Shown here piece by piece: positions 8,828 to 16,733 of a stretch of 64,000 nt of DNA. Source of the DNA: Cellvibrionaceae bacterium (GTDB lineage Bacteria; Pseudomonadota; Gammaproteobacteria; Pseudomonadales; Cellvibrionaceae); assembly GCA_021151825.1 (NCBI GenBank), contig JAGKWQ010000005.1:372001-436000 (forward strand), in the 5' to 3' direction. A model generated the notes under the pieces. It ran no database searches, was not told where the DNA came from, and saw only the letters and a list, made by a program, of their open reading frames with translations. Within the stretch, counting starts at the first letter, position 1. Each line of letters opens with the position of its first letter. A program made the position numbers and the translations under genes.

Positions 8828-8964
8828 AAAAAAAACCGATGATTTGGATAAATCATCGGAAAAGACTGGCACCCTTGGGGTGATGCCAGATGGGCTAGGT
8901 CTTTCGACCAAGGACAAAAACAGGAGTTAAGCTCAATCGAAACGGACAAGTCAGCATCAATTAC
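8828..8964 (-). ncRNA. Candidate ErsA/Spot 42-locus small RNA (copy B)
   Basis: A predicted transcript of about 137 nt between polA and engB, convergent with engB, which is the Spot 42/ErsA position. It starts about 7 bases after a GAACTT-N17-TCAGA promoter and ends at a strong terminator. The interior has a GGTC-GAAA-GACC tetraloop hairpin at 8898-8909 and a CTGGCA...TGCCAG stem at 8866-8889, and a C/T-rich segment GAGCTTAACTCCTG (8921-8934) that could act as an anti-Shine-Dalgarno seed. P. aeruginosa ErsA is of similar length and is driven by the AlgU envelope-stress sigma factor. The ends are estimates. I see no credible ORF in it. Confidence 0.75.
8836..8859 (-). terminator. Terminator of small RNA B
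   Basis: A perfect ten-base-pair stem (CCGATGATTT / AAATCATCGG) with a GGAT loop. The adjacent A8 run at 8828-8835 reads as T8 on the minus strand. On the plus strand there is no T run, so it is not the engB terminator. Confidence 0.88.
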
Positions 8965-8970
8965 GTACTC

Positions 8971-8998
8971 TCTGACTCAACACGTCGAATATAAGTTC
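8971..8998 (-). promoter_or_regulatory. Sigma-E/AlgU-type promoter of small RNA B
   Basis: The minus strand reads GAACTT (8998-8993), 17 bases, then TCAGA (8975-8971). This fits the extracytoplasmic-stress consensus GAACTT-N16/17-TCTGA. The same architecture and spacing precede small RNA A. Confidence 0.7.
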
Positions 8999-9081
8999 AT
9001 GAAAAAACGTAAATCTTTGTAATTGCAACAATTTTTGCACAATTGCCCGGGTGGCCTGCAGGAGACAAAAAATGCGGGCGA

Positions 9082-9177
9082 AAAAAACCCCCGATATTAT
9101 CGGGGTTTGCTTAGCAATTTCGCTCAGCTGGCTTAAGTGCCAATAGGGGAGGAGTTAGCTCATGATCGTAAAACACA
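9082..9177 (-). ncRNA. Candidate sibling small RNA (copy A)
   Basis: A predicted transcript of about 96 nt upstream of copy B on the same strand. It starts after a GAACTT-N17-TCTCA promoter and ends at its own terminator. It carries GAGCTAACTCCTCCCC (9146-9161), sharing GAGCT-AACTCCT with copy B, which has one extra T. The C-rich tail is exposed before a small TGGC/GCCA stem, typical of an anti-Shine-Dalgarno seed. It could instead be the 3' UTR of the gene ending at 9329, but the promoter match argues for an independent unit. Ends are estimates. Confidence 0.65.
9089..9105 (-). terminator. Terminator of small RNA A
   Basis: A CCCCGAT / ATCGGGG stem with a three-base loop. On the minus strand it is followed by T7, formed by the A run at 9081-9087. 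Confidence 0.85.
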
Positions 9178-9183
9178 CATTAC

Positions 9184-9211
9184 TGAGACCCGCCTCTCTT
9201 CAAATAAGTTC
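9184..9211 (-). promoter_or_regulatory. Sigma-E/AlgU-type promoter of small RNA A
   Basis: The minus strand reads GAACTT (9211-9206), 17 bases, then TCTCA (9188-9184). Spacing and -35 are identical to the promoter of small RNA B; the -10 differs from consensus in one or two bases. Confidence 0.6.
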
Positions 9212-9328
9212 AAAGAAAATTTAAAAAATTTGCACAGTTTTTTGTTAATTTAACAAACCCTATATTATTCAAAGACTTAAAAACCACTTTTGTATTCAAA
9301 TCTGCAAAAAACTTTTTACCAAGGCTTT

Positions 9329-10243
9329 TCAAGGTCGATTGGTTTTAGGGTTTGATTGACTTTCTGGTGATTTATCATCCAGCAGCCCGATGAAATCCGG
9401 GGTAAATCGGGTTTTAAGGTTACCAAGCAATGGGTTTTCCAGCGCAATAACCTTTCTGTCTTTCAATCGGACATAATCCAGGCTGGTGTGATAGTGGGTT
9501 TTCCAGAGCGCCTGCAAGGAACCATCCGCATAAGCCATCTTCAGGCCTTCTTCAATACGCTTTCTTGCAATAACATTCTTACTGTTCAGGTAAAAGAAGC
9601 GAGGCAAAGTGTATACCAGCATAAAATGATCATCGATGACCAGATTATTAAGCTGGCTGAATTGTTCGACTTCTCCCAGGATTTCATTCACCCCGCGACA
9701 AAAAAAATCGACGCGTCCACCTATCACCATTAAAAAAATAGAATCGTAGTTATCAATCTCCCTCACCTTCAAACCGTTATGGCGAAAAATCAGGGTATCG
9801 GCCCAACCCACACCATGAGCAAAACTGTACTGACTCAATTGCCGGAGCGAATCAATTTTTAGGCCGCTCTTTTTGAGCTTGGGATTCATAAAACAAACCC
9901 GATGACCTAACACCCCCAGATCTATAGGGAAGTTAATAAAATTCAGATTAGCGTTTAGCGTGAGATTTTGTTCGTAACTGGTTTCGATAACCAAATTGGG
10001 ATAATCGTTATCAACCAGCGCTTTTAAAGCGCGGGCATAATTACGCGGTGGAATGGGGTTGAGGCGAAAATCACCGTAATCGGTACGTGTTTTTTCCAGC
10101 GCTAATTGCAAGAGCGCGGTACTGTAGAGATGATGTGTATCGCCCGGTGCATACGGAGAGCGATGACTGACAACCAATTCGGCGCGAGCCATGAATGGTT
10201 GCAAAAAAAGTAGTAACCATAAACAACGAATTATTATTTTCAT
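9329..10243 (-). CDS. Exported solute-binding-like protein (transporter substrate-binding fold)
   Basis: A 304-residue exported protein. The ATG at 10243 is chosen because GGGAG lies six bases upstream; in-frame GTG and TTG codons just before it are less likely. A signal peptide ending MARAE is followed by a sequence resembling amino-acid-type periplasmic binding proteins (SBP family 3), including the FAHGVGWADTLIFRHNGL and YADGSLQALWKTHY segments common in this group. No permease or ATPase gene is adjacent, so it may be an orphan binding or signalling protein. It lies between polA and the small RNAs, where many relatives have no gene. Confidence 0.6.
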   Translation of the reverse strand: MKIIIRCLWLLLFLQPFMARAELVVSHRSPYAPGDTHHLYSTALLQLALEKTRTDYGDFRLNPIPPRNYARALKALVDNDYPNLVIETSYEQNLTLNANLNFINFPIDLGVLGHRVCFMNPKLKKSGLKIDSLRQLSQYSFAHGVGWADTLIFRHNGLKVREIDNYDSIFLMVIGGRVDFFCRGVNEILGEVEQFSQLNNLVIDDHFMLVYTLPRFFYLNSKNVIARKRIEEGLKMAYADGSLQALWKTHYHTSLDYVRLKDRKVIALENPLLGNLKTRFTPDFIGLLDDKSPESQSNPKTNRP

Positions 10244-10328
10244 CACCAACTCCCTCTCCCACTACGTTTAATCGCACCGGAAATTGCCTCCCTGTAAATC
10301 CGGTTCGATTATTTAATTAATGTATTTA

Positions 10329-13109
10329 TTAGTGTGCTTCATCCCAGTTATTGCCAACACCGGCTTCCACCAGGAGTGGCACTTTGAGACTGGCAGCGGA
10401 CGACATCCGCGCGATCAACCCTTCACGCACGTTATCCAATTGTGCTTCGGCAACTTCAAGCACCAATTCATCGTGCACTTGCATAATAATTTTGGCATCC
10501 AATCGTGCTTCGTCCAGCCAGGCTTGTACTTTTATCATGGCAGTTTTAATGATGTCTGCCGCTGTACCTTGCATAGGCGCGTTAATCGCGGTGCGCTCTG
10601 CACCCATTTGCAAATTTTTATTTTTGGCATTGATATCCGGTAAATATAACCGGCGGCCAAAAATAGTCTCCACGTAACCCTGCTCATGCGCCAACGCACG
10701 AATATTATTCATGTAGCGCTGCACACCGGGGTAGCGCTCAAAATAGCGATCAATATATTGTTGGGCTTCATTGCGCCCCACGTGCAATTGTTTGGCGAGA
10801 CCAAACGCCGACATACCATAAATCAATCCGAAATTAATCGCTTTGGCGCTACGGCGCATCTCATGGGAAACCGCATCCAAACCCACACCAAAAACTTCTG
10901 CAGCGGTTGCACGGTGTACATCCAACCCTTTTTCAAAAGCACTTAACAAACCAGCGTCATCCGACAAATGCGCCATAATCCGCAATTCAATTTGCGAATA
11001 GTCTGCTGCTACCAACTTATAACCGGCCGGAGCAATAAATGCCTGGCGAATGCGGCGCCCTTCTTCTGTTTTAATGGGAATATTTTGCAGGTTAGGATCT
11101 TGTGATGAGAGCCGCCCGGTTGCTGCAACTGCCTGATGGTAACTGGTGTGTATACGACCGGTGCGCTTGTTAATTTCCAGCGGCAGCTTATCGGTGTAGG
11201 TAGATTTTAATTTCGCCAGGCCACGATACTCCATCAGAACTTTAGGCAACGGATAATCCAGCGCTAATTCCTGCAATACTTCTTCTGCGGTCGACGGTGT
11301 GCCAGTAGGCGTTTTTTTTATGATCGGCAATTTTTGTTGCTCGAATAAAATTACGCCTAATTGCTTCGGTGAACTTAAATTGAATTCCTGCCCAGCTATT
11401 TCATACGCTTTGCGCTCTAATTGCGTCAGCCGCTCACCCAGCTCAACACTGTGCTGCCCGAGCAATTTTGCATCGACTAACGCACCGTTGCGTTCAATAT
11501 GGGACAGCACTGGCAACAGAGGCATTTCGATAGTTTGAAACACCGATTTCAAATTGGCGATTTGCTCTAGCTGCGGCCAAAAAAATTGATGTAAGCGCAA
11601 GGTAATATCAGCATCTTCTGCCGCGTAATGGCCGGCATCTTCTATTTTCAATTGATTAAAACTGAGTTGTTTTACACCTTTGCCTGCAAGCTCTTCAAAG
11701 GTGATGGTTTTGTAATCCAGATAATTTTGTGCGAGGGCATCCATATTGTGGCGACTACCGATAGAATCCCACACATAGGATTCGAGCATGGTATCGAACT
11801 CAATGCCGCGTAATTCAATGCCGTAATTCAACAACACACTGCGATCATATTTTAAATTCTGACCAATTTTTATTTTACTGGCATCTTCCAATATCGGCTT
11901 TAATTGTTCGAGTACCCAGTCCAGCGGCAATTGTTCCGGTGCGCCCATGTAGTCGTGACCGCAAGGTACATAGGCGGCAACACCTGCTTCAATTGCAAAG
12001 CTGAGGCCGACAATTTTTGCATCCATAATTTCCAATGCAGTGGTTTCAGTATCAAAAGAAAATGCCGTGGATTTTTGTAGCCGCTGTAACCAATCAGAAA
12101 ATAGATTTTTATCGGTAATAATATCGTAATGTTTTTCAACGGCAGAAATTACCGGCACATGATTTTCTTCAACCACTTGCTCATTACCGGCAATGGCAAG
12201 CGCAGGCGCTGTTGTAACAGGCGCGGCGTTATTGAGGTCTGTCACCCAGCTTTTAAATTCCAATCCTTCAAATAATTCAAGCAGGCGTTGATTATCTGCC
12301 GGTGTACAAATAATTTCGGCGGGACCAAAAGGTAATTCAACATCGGTTTTAATTGTAGCGAGACGATACGATAAATACGCCATGTCGCGATGTTCAATTA
12401 ATTTTTCCGGCATAGTTTTAGCACCGCGAAATGACAGCGTGCGCACTTTTTCCAGATCCGCATAAATAGCATCCAAACCACCCGCGCCCTGAATTAATCC
12501 TTGCGCGGTTTTTTCGCCCACACCAGGGACGCCGGGAATGTTATCTACTTTGTCACCCATCAACGCAAGGTAATCAACCATTAATTCCGGACCAAAACCG
12601 TATTTGGCATTTACACCAGGAATATCCAACACCGTTTCAGTCATGGTGTTTACCAACGTGACGTGTTCGTTCACGAGCTGCGCCATGTCTTTATCGCCGG
12701 TAGAAATAATTACCGGCATTTTCTTTTCTGTTGCTTGCAGCGCGAGTGTGCCAATTACATCGTCCGCCTCAACGCCCTCTATGACAAACAATGGCAAACC
12801 CATCGCCTGAACTATGTCGTGGATGGGTTGTACCTGCGGGCGCAAATCATCGGGCATGGGTGGGCGATTGGCTTTGTAATCGGCATAGATGTCATCGCGA
12901 AAGGTTTTGCCTTTTGCATCAAAAATCACTGCGATCTGGCTCGCAGGATAATCCTTGCGCAAGCGGCGCATCATATTCACTACACCTTTTACGGCACCAG
13001 TCGGCTGACCTTTGGAATTGGTCAGCGGCGGTAACGCATGATATGCGCGGTATAAATAAGAGGAGCCATCAACAAGCACTAGTGGTGCCGGGGTTTGGGT
13101 TTCGGTCAT
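10329..13109 (-). CDS. polA: DNA polymerase I
   Basis: A 926-residue DNA polymerase using the ATG at 13109 (MTETQTPAP); the open frame extends 16 codons upstream without family similarity. Domains run 5'-3' exonuclease (about 10-290), 3'-5' exonuclease (about 340-520, with FDTETT supplying metal-binding acids) and polymerase (about 540-926). Polymerase motif A is DYSQIELR near 705, motif B is RRSAKAINFGLIYG and motif C is VHDELVLE. All three activities appear intact. It fills gaps in repair and removes Okazaki primers. The ribosome site is weak. Confidence 0.97.
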   Translation of the reverse strand: MTETQTPAPLVLVDGSSYLYRAYHALPPLTNSKGQPTGAVKGVVNMMRRLRKDYPASQIAVIFDAKGKTFRDDIYADYKANRPPMPDDLRPQVQPIHDIVQAMGLPLFVIEGVEADDVIGTLALQATEKKMPVIISTGDKDMAQLVNEHVTLVNTMTETVLDIPGVNAKYGFGPELMVDYLALMGDKVDNIPGVPGVGEKTAQGLIQGAGGLDAIYADLEKVRTLSFRGAKTMPEKLIEHRDMAYLSYRLATIKTDVELPFGPAEIICTPADNQRLLELFEGLEFKSWVTDLNNAAPVTTAPALAIAGNEQVVEENHVPVISAVEKHYDIITDKNLFSDWLQRLQKSTAFSFDTETTALEIMDAKIVGLSFAIEAGVAAYVPCGHDYMGAPEQLPLDWVLEQLKPILEDASKIKIGQNLKYDRSVLLNYGIELRGIEFDTMLESYVWDSIGSRHNMDALAQNYLDYKTITFEELAGKGVKQLSFNQLKIEDAGHYAAEDADITLRLHQFFWPQLEQIANLKSVFQTIEMPLLPVLSHIERNGALVDAKLLGQHSVELGERLTQLERKAYEIAGQEFNLSSPKQLGVILFEQQKLPIIKKTPTGTPSTAEEVLQELALDYPLPKVLMEYRGLAKLKSTYTDKLPLEINKRTGRIHTSYHQAVAATGRLSSQDPNLQNIPIKTEEGRRIRQAFIAPAGYKLVAADYSQIELRIMAHLSDDAGLLSAFEKGLDVHRATAAEVFGVGLDAVSHEMRRSAKAINFGLIYGMSAFGLAKQLHVGRNEAQQYIDRYFERYPGVQRYMNNIRALAHEQGYVETIFGRRLYLPDINAKNKNLQMGAERTAINAPMQGTAADIIKTAMIKVQAWLDEARLDAKIIMQVHDELVLEVAEAQLDNVREGLIARMSSAASLKVPLLVEAGVGNNWDEAH

Positions 13110-13220
13110 AGCAATATCAATCTTAAACAGGTTTTTGTGGGCAGAAGCATACACCAAAGCCCTTATTTACGAGCCGCAACCATGCCCATTACGGGTGGCA
13201 ATCTTATCCGCGCCTCAACC

Positions 13221-13450
13221 GGTAACACTCTTGAAGCCAGTAACCATCCAAAAGTGTTACCCGTGCAAATATGTGTTACCACGCGCCAAACTTGGCAAAA
13301 AATTTAACTTTAATAGCTAAGTTTCGGTATTTATTCACAAAATAGGTATCTGTATAACTAAAAAGTTTAATGAGGGGCTAGGCAGAAAATAAAAATGTGT
13401 TACCATGCGTAACATACAGTAACAAAACAAATCCAACGTGTTGTTACTGT
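13221..13450. repeat. Cluster of GTGTTACC repeats and inverted repeats upstream of a small exported protein gene
   Basis: The 424-base gap between polA and the next plus-strand gene is AT-rich and contains four copies of the same octamer: GTGTTACC at 13254, 13273 and 13397, and its reverse complement GGTAACAC at 13221. The first inverted pair extends to nine bases (GGTAACACT / AGTGTTACC). A second, perfect ten-base inverted repeat, ACAGTAACAA (13416-13425) with TTGTTACTGT (13441-13450), lies nearer the gene. This looks like an operator array or structured leader. The binding protein is unknown. Confidence 0.6.
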
Positions 13451-13533
13451 AAAACCTAACCCAAGGCAACTTACCAACAGAAGGGTTGCTCACAAGGCAA
13501 CTGGAATTGAAACATCGTTAGGAGGAACCCACG

Positions 13534-13812
13534 ATGAAAAAATTTGCACAATTAGCCGTTAACCTGGCACTGACCGTAGTACTGACCTCTTCTACTCTGT
13601 TTCTGGCAACTGCCGGTGCTTACGCCAGCGAAGCAGAAGAGCAAAATCTGACCATCGCCGCTGCTGAAATCAGCGCCGAAGCGACCCAGACCAAAACCGA
13701 ATTGCGTGTTACTGAAGATCTGGCTGAAAAAACCGAAGCGCTTAACAAGAATGTTAATGCCAAACTCGAGAAGCAATTGGACGCTAAATTAGCTAGTACC
13801 TTTAATCTGTAA
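13534..13812 (+). CDS. Small exported helical protein, function unknown
   Basis: A 92-residue protein with an excellent ribosome site (AGGAGG before the ATG) and a Sec signal peptide ending near AGAYASEA. The mature part of about 60 residues is Ala/Glu/Lys/Thr-rich, without cysteine, and should be one or two amphipathic helices. I recognise no family. The strong ribosome site, own terminator and repeat-rich upstream region suggest high and regulated expression. It could be a small envelope or stress protein; that is a guess from composition. Confidence 0.75.
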   Translation: MKKFAQLAVNLALTVVLTSSTLFLATAGAYASEAEEQNLTIAAAEISAEATQTKTELRVTEDLAEKTEALNKNVNAKLEKQLDAKLASTFNL

Positions 13813-13819
13813 GATTCCG

Positions 13820-13857
13820 GCTGTGCCGGTTGTAGCCTGGCACAGCATTGTTTTTTC
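13820..13857 (+). terminator. Rho-independent terminator of the small exported protein gene
   Basis: A stem GCTGTGCC / GGCACAGC with an 11-base loop, followed by a T run at 13849-13857, starting eight bases after the stop codon. Confidence 0.85.
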
Positions 13858-13908
13858 TTAAGCTGTTGATTTGTTTTTACTTTCTCCTTTATTTTCTCCT
13901 CGTGTATT

Positions 13909-13963
13909 AACCCTGCTCTTGATCATATAACCATCGGTTATATCAAAGCAGGGTTCTTTTTTT
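13909..13963 (+). terminator. Second strong terminator or end of a short transcript
   Basis: A nested hairpin: an outer stem AACCCTGCT / AGCAGGGTT encloses an inner stem TGATATAACC-type pair around ATC, followed by T7. It lies 60 bases beyond the previous terminator with no ORF between them. It may be a backup terminator or the 3' end of an unannotated small RNA. The rest of the gap to 14156 shows nothing I can name. Confidence 0.6.
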
Positions 13964-14156
13964 GTAGAAATCACAAATTTGGAATTTGCTTTGGTTTGGC
14001 GTGCAAGTCTCTCGCACTGTTTATTTTCTAACCTAAAATCAGGCTGTAAACGGGATTTTTTGTCAGAGGTAACGCAATTGAACTCCGTTTTGAAGTATGC
14101 GCCGTGTTGCTATCCACAAAGTAGTGGGTGTTATTTTCAATGAACCGGAGGATGTC

Positions 14157-14441
14157 ATGGACACCTTAATCTTTTCCCAGACTGCGATTTTTCGCATGCA
14201 ACAATTGGCGAGCTGTGTGTACCACAAAACAGGCGTGCGTCATCGTATGGCTACCCAGGATGGGATGTTGTCACTCTTGAGTGAAGCAGGAGCATCCAGC
14301 GATAGAGATATTCGCCAATACTACGATGCCTTCGTACTTGAATTGAATAATCGCCAATTGGATTTACTGGCAGCGCGCAATGTGAAAGTGCGGCCGCCGT
14401 TGACTGGATCAGTTATTAGCCACATCCGCAAGGCAAGTTAA
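14157..14441 (+). CDS. Small hypothetical protein convergent with znuA
   Basis: A 94-residue protein starting at the ATG at 14157, where GGAGGA lies a few bases upstream; the frame stays open for 20 codons further upstream but without a ribosome site. The sequence begins MDTLIFSQTAIFRMQQLA and is predicted helical and soluble, with several Arg and His residues. I recognise no family. The last 33 bases overlap the 3' end of znuA on the other strand. A short regulator or zinc-linked protein is possible but not shown. Confidence 0.55.
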   Translation: MDTLIFSQTAIFRMQQLASCVYHKTGVRHRMATQDGMLSLLSEAGASSDRDIRQYYDAFVLELNNRQLDLLAARNVKVRPPLTGSVISHIRKAS

Positions 14442-15314
14442 AAAACTTTGCCCGAGTTTTTCGAGCAATAGTTGATAGCTGGATACCTGTTGGTCGCCAA
14501 TAGGGTCCAGTACTCCAATTTTCAACCCGATGGATTTAGCCATAGTTTTGATGGATTCAACCTGGTAATAAGGTTCGACAAACAGGCACTTTCCTTCCTG
14601 CTTCAATATCCCCTGCAATTCTTTCAAATGCCTGGCACCCGGGCGACGCTCTGGCGCGTAGGTCACATAACCTATCTGATGCAAACCATAGCGGCCCACA
14701 AAATGGCTGTAACCTTCGTGATAAACCGCGAATCCCTGCATTTTGACCGGAGCCAGCTGGCGACTCAATTGTTGATCTAGCTGCTCTGCTTTAGCCACAA
14801 AGCGTTCGGCATTGGTTTGATAATCCTTGGCTGACTGCGGATCTATCGCCGCCAGTTTTGTTGCTAGCACACGGGCAATTACTTGTGCATTACGCGGATC
14901 CAACCATAAGTGAGGATCACCGCCGGTGTGCTGATGGTTAGCGTGCTGATGCCCATCGGTTTCAACCGCTTGCGGCCAAAAAAGATGCGGCAAATCATAG
15001 GTCGTGACTATTTTTGCAGGGGGAATGTTCGCTAGGGAGCGCCCCAGAAAACTCTCCAGTTGCGGTCCGACCCATAACACCAGATCAGCATCATGCAAGC
15101 GGCGATGGTCAGACATTTTCAAAGGATAATCGTGGGGCGATGCCGTTACCGGCAACAAGGTATCAACCTGCGCCTTATCGCCGGTAACTTCCTGGGCAAT
15201 GAGTGCGAGCGGTTTGATGCTGGCAAGGACTTTTGGTTTGGCCTCCGCCGCCAGAGGCAAACATTGCCCCAGTACCATAATTACCCCAGCCCAAATAATA
15301 CTTGCACGACTCAT
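14409..15314 (-). CDS. znuA: Zinc ABC transporter substrate-binding protein ZnuA
   Basis: A 301-residue periplasmic zinc-binding protein of the cluster A-I family, starting at the ATG at 15314, with a GTG four codons upstream as alternative. A signal peptide ends near LAAEAK. The SPHDYPLKMS segment and a His-rich loop (DGHQHANHQHTGGDPHLW, about 125-145) supply zinc ligands, and the later YHEGYSHF and EPYYQVESI segments are conserved in ZnuA. It is divergent from zur-znuC-znuB, sharing a 100-base control region with a Zur-type operator. It delivers Zn2+ to ZnuB/ZnuC. Confidence 0.94.
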   Translation of the reverse strand: MSRASIIWAGVIMVLGQCLPLAAEAKPKVLASIKPLALIAQEVTGDKAQVDTLLPVTASPHDYPLKMSDHRRLHDADLVLWVGPQLESFLGRSLANIPPAKIVTTYDLPHLFWPQAVETDGHQHANHQHTGGDPHLWLDPRNAQVIARVLATKLAAIDPQSAKDYQTNAERFVAKAEQLDQQLSRQLAPVKMQGFAVYHEGYSHFVGRYGLHQIGYVTYAPERRPGARHLKELQGILKQEGKCLFVEPYYQVESIKTMAKSIGLKIGVLDPIGDQQVSSYQLLLEKLGQSFLTCLADVANN

Positions 15315-15365
15315 ATTCACATCCACAACCGGAAATCACTGCACTACTGAAAAACATGCCAGCCA

Positions 15366-15388
15366 ATGGGTTATAGAGTAACATATCT
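15366..15388. promoter_or_regulatory. Zur operator between znuA and zur
   Basis: The core GTTATAGAGTAACAT (15370-15384) is a near-palindrome (GTTA-N5-TAAC) that matches the proteobacterial Zur box pattern GTTATA-N-TATAAC. It sits midway between the divergent znuA and zur starts, so zinc-loaded Zur could repress both units. Confidence 0.7.
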
Positions 15389-15429
15389 GCTGTTTATACA
15401 CCTTTGCGATTGACCAGCCGGATCCTCTT

Positions 15430-15918
15430 ATGGAACACACCCCCATCGCCTGTAGCCACCACGATCACGACCATTGCATTCACGATGCCCTGGAAGCCGC
15501 GCGCGACCTCTGCCTGAGCCGCGGGGTACGCCTGACCGATTTACGCTTGCAGGTGTTGGAATTGATTTGGCAAAACCACAAACCGCTGGGCGCTTACACA
15601 CTGATGGAAATGCTCGCCAAGGCTAACACCCGCCGCGTGGCGCCGCCGACGGTTTACCGCGCGCTGGATTTTTTATTGGAGCAAGGGCTGATTCACCGCA
15701 TCAATGTGCTGAACGCGTTTATCGGCTGCCCATCGCCCGGAACCAAACACCAAAGCCATTTCTTGATTTGCCGCGCTTGTGGCGTGGCCATCGAGCTGAA
15801 TGAGCCCGCGCTCAGCCAACAAATATTGCAAGTCGCAAAAGATGCTGGTTTTACCGTGGAAACCCAGGCGCTGGAAGTATCCGGCCTGTGTGGTAACTGC
15901 GCTGGGGCTGGCGCATGA
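15430..15918 (+). CDS. zur: Zinc uptake regulator Zur (Fur family)
   Basis: A 162-residue Fur-family repressor. The winged-helix DNA-binding half includes VRLTDLRLQVLELIW and PPTVYRALDFLLEQGLIHRI. The dimerisation half has CRAC and CGNC pairs for structural zinc. The zinc locus context and the operator upstream point to Zur instead of Fur. It has a His-rich N-terminus (CSHHDHDHCIH), which could add metal sites. Its stop overlaps the znuC start (ATGA), so the two are translationally coupled. Confidence 0.94.
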   Translation: MEHTPIACSHHDHDHCIHDALEAARDLCLSRGVRLTDLRLQVLELIWQNHKPLGAYTLMEMLAKANTRRVAPPTVYRALDFLLEQGLIHRINVLNAFIGCPSPGTKHQSHFLICRACGVAIELNEPALSQQILQVAKDAGFTVETQALEVSGLCGNCAGAGA

Positions 15919-16733
15919 GGGATATTTTGATCCACGCCCGCGGCTTGGGCGTTACCCGCAATGGCCGCCAGATACTCCAGCATGCCGACCTGACATTGGA
16001 ACCAGGCAAGATTGTGACTCTCATCGGCCCCAATGGAGCCGGCAAAACTACCCTTGTCCGTGCCGTGTTGGGGCTGATCAAGGTTGATCAAGGCACGATT
16101 GAGAAAGCACCGGATTTGCGCATCGGCTATATGCCGCAAAAACTTCACATCGATGCCAGCCTGCCTCTGAGCGTTGCGCGCTTTCTGGCGCTGGGCGGCA
16201 AACCACGGGTGGATCTGGACGAAATTGTGCAGCTCACCGGCATCAGCGAGTTGATCAACCAACCCATGCAATCGCTCTCCGGCGGTGAGACCCAACGGGT
16301 TTTGCTGGCCCGCGCCTTACTGCGCGACCCGCAATTATTGGTACTGGACGAACCGGTTCAAGGCGTAGATGTTACCGGCCAATCAGCACTGTATGCGTTG
16401 ATCAACGAAATTCGCAACCGCCGCCATTGCGGGGTACTGCTGGTCTCCCATGACTTGCATTTGGTGATGGCGACAACCGATACCGTAATCTGCCTCAACC
16501 AACACGTTTGCTGCCAGGGCCACCCGGAACAGGTCACCAATGATCCCGCCTACCTCGCCCTGTTTGGCGAGGTCACTGGCAACACCAGTGCGCCGCAAGT
16601 GGCGATTTACACTCACCATCATGACCATCAACACGATGCTCACGGTAATGTGATCCAGGGAGGGAAGAACAAATTGATCCATCGCCACGGTCCCGGTTGT
16701 GGCGACAGCTGCGAGCATCATCACCATGGTTGA
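15915..16733 (+). CDS. znuC: Zinc ABC transporter ATP-binding protein ZnuC
   Basis: A 272-residue ATPase with Walker A GPNGAGKTT near residue 38, signature LSGGETQR near 120, Walker B LLVLDEP near 140 and the switch His in VSHDLHL. It powers zinc import with ZnuB. The C-terminal 45 residues form a His-rich tail (HHHDHQHDAHGN and CEHHHHG) that may sense or buffer zinc; His-rich tails occur in some ZnuC proteins. The gene overlaps zur by four bases and znuB by eight. Confidence 0.95.
   Translation: MRDILIHARGLGVTRNGRQILQHADLTLEPGKIVTLIGPNGAGKTTLVRAVLGLIKVDQGTIEKAPDLRIGYMPQKLHIDASLPLSVARFLALGGKPRVDLDEIVQLTGISELINQPMQSLSGGETQRVLLARALLRDPQLLVLDEPVQGVDVTGQSALYALINEIRNRRHCGVLLVSHDLHLVMATTDTVICLNQHVCCQGHPEQVTNDPAYLALFGEVTGNTSAPQVAIYTHHHDHQHDAHGNVIQGGKNKLIHRHGPGCGDSCEHHHHG

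Noticed and set aside
8828..8964. Calling the small RNA Spot 42 itself
   Set aside because: The location fits, but the promoter is of extracytoplasmic-stress type and the terminator stem differs from the GCCCCAGUC stem of E. coli Spot 42, so ErsA-like is the better description.
15693..16295. A 200-codon minus-strand open frame opposite zur and znuC
   Set aside because: It shows no recognisable protein features and lies opposite coding sequence with clear motifs.
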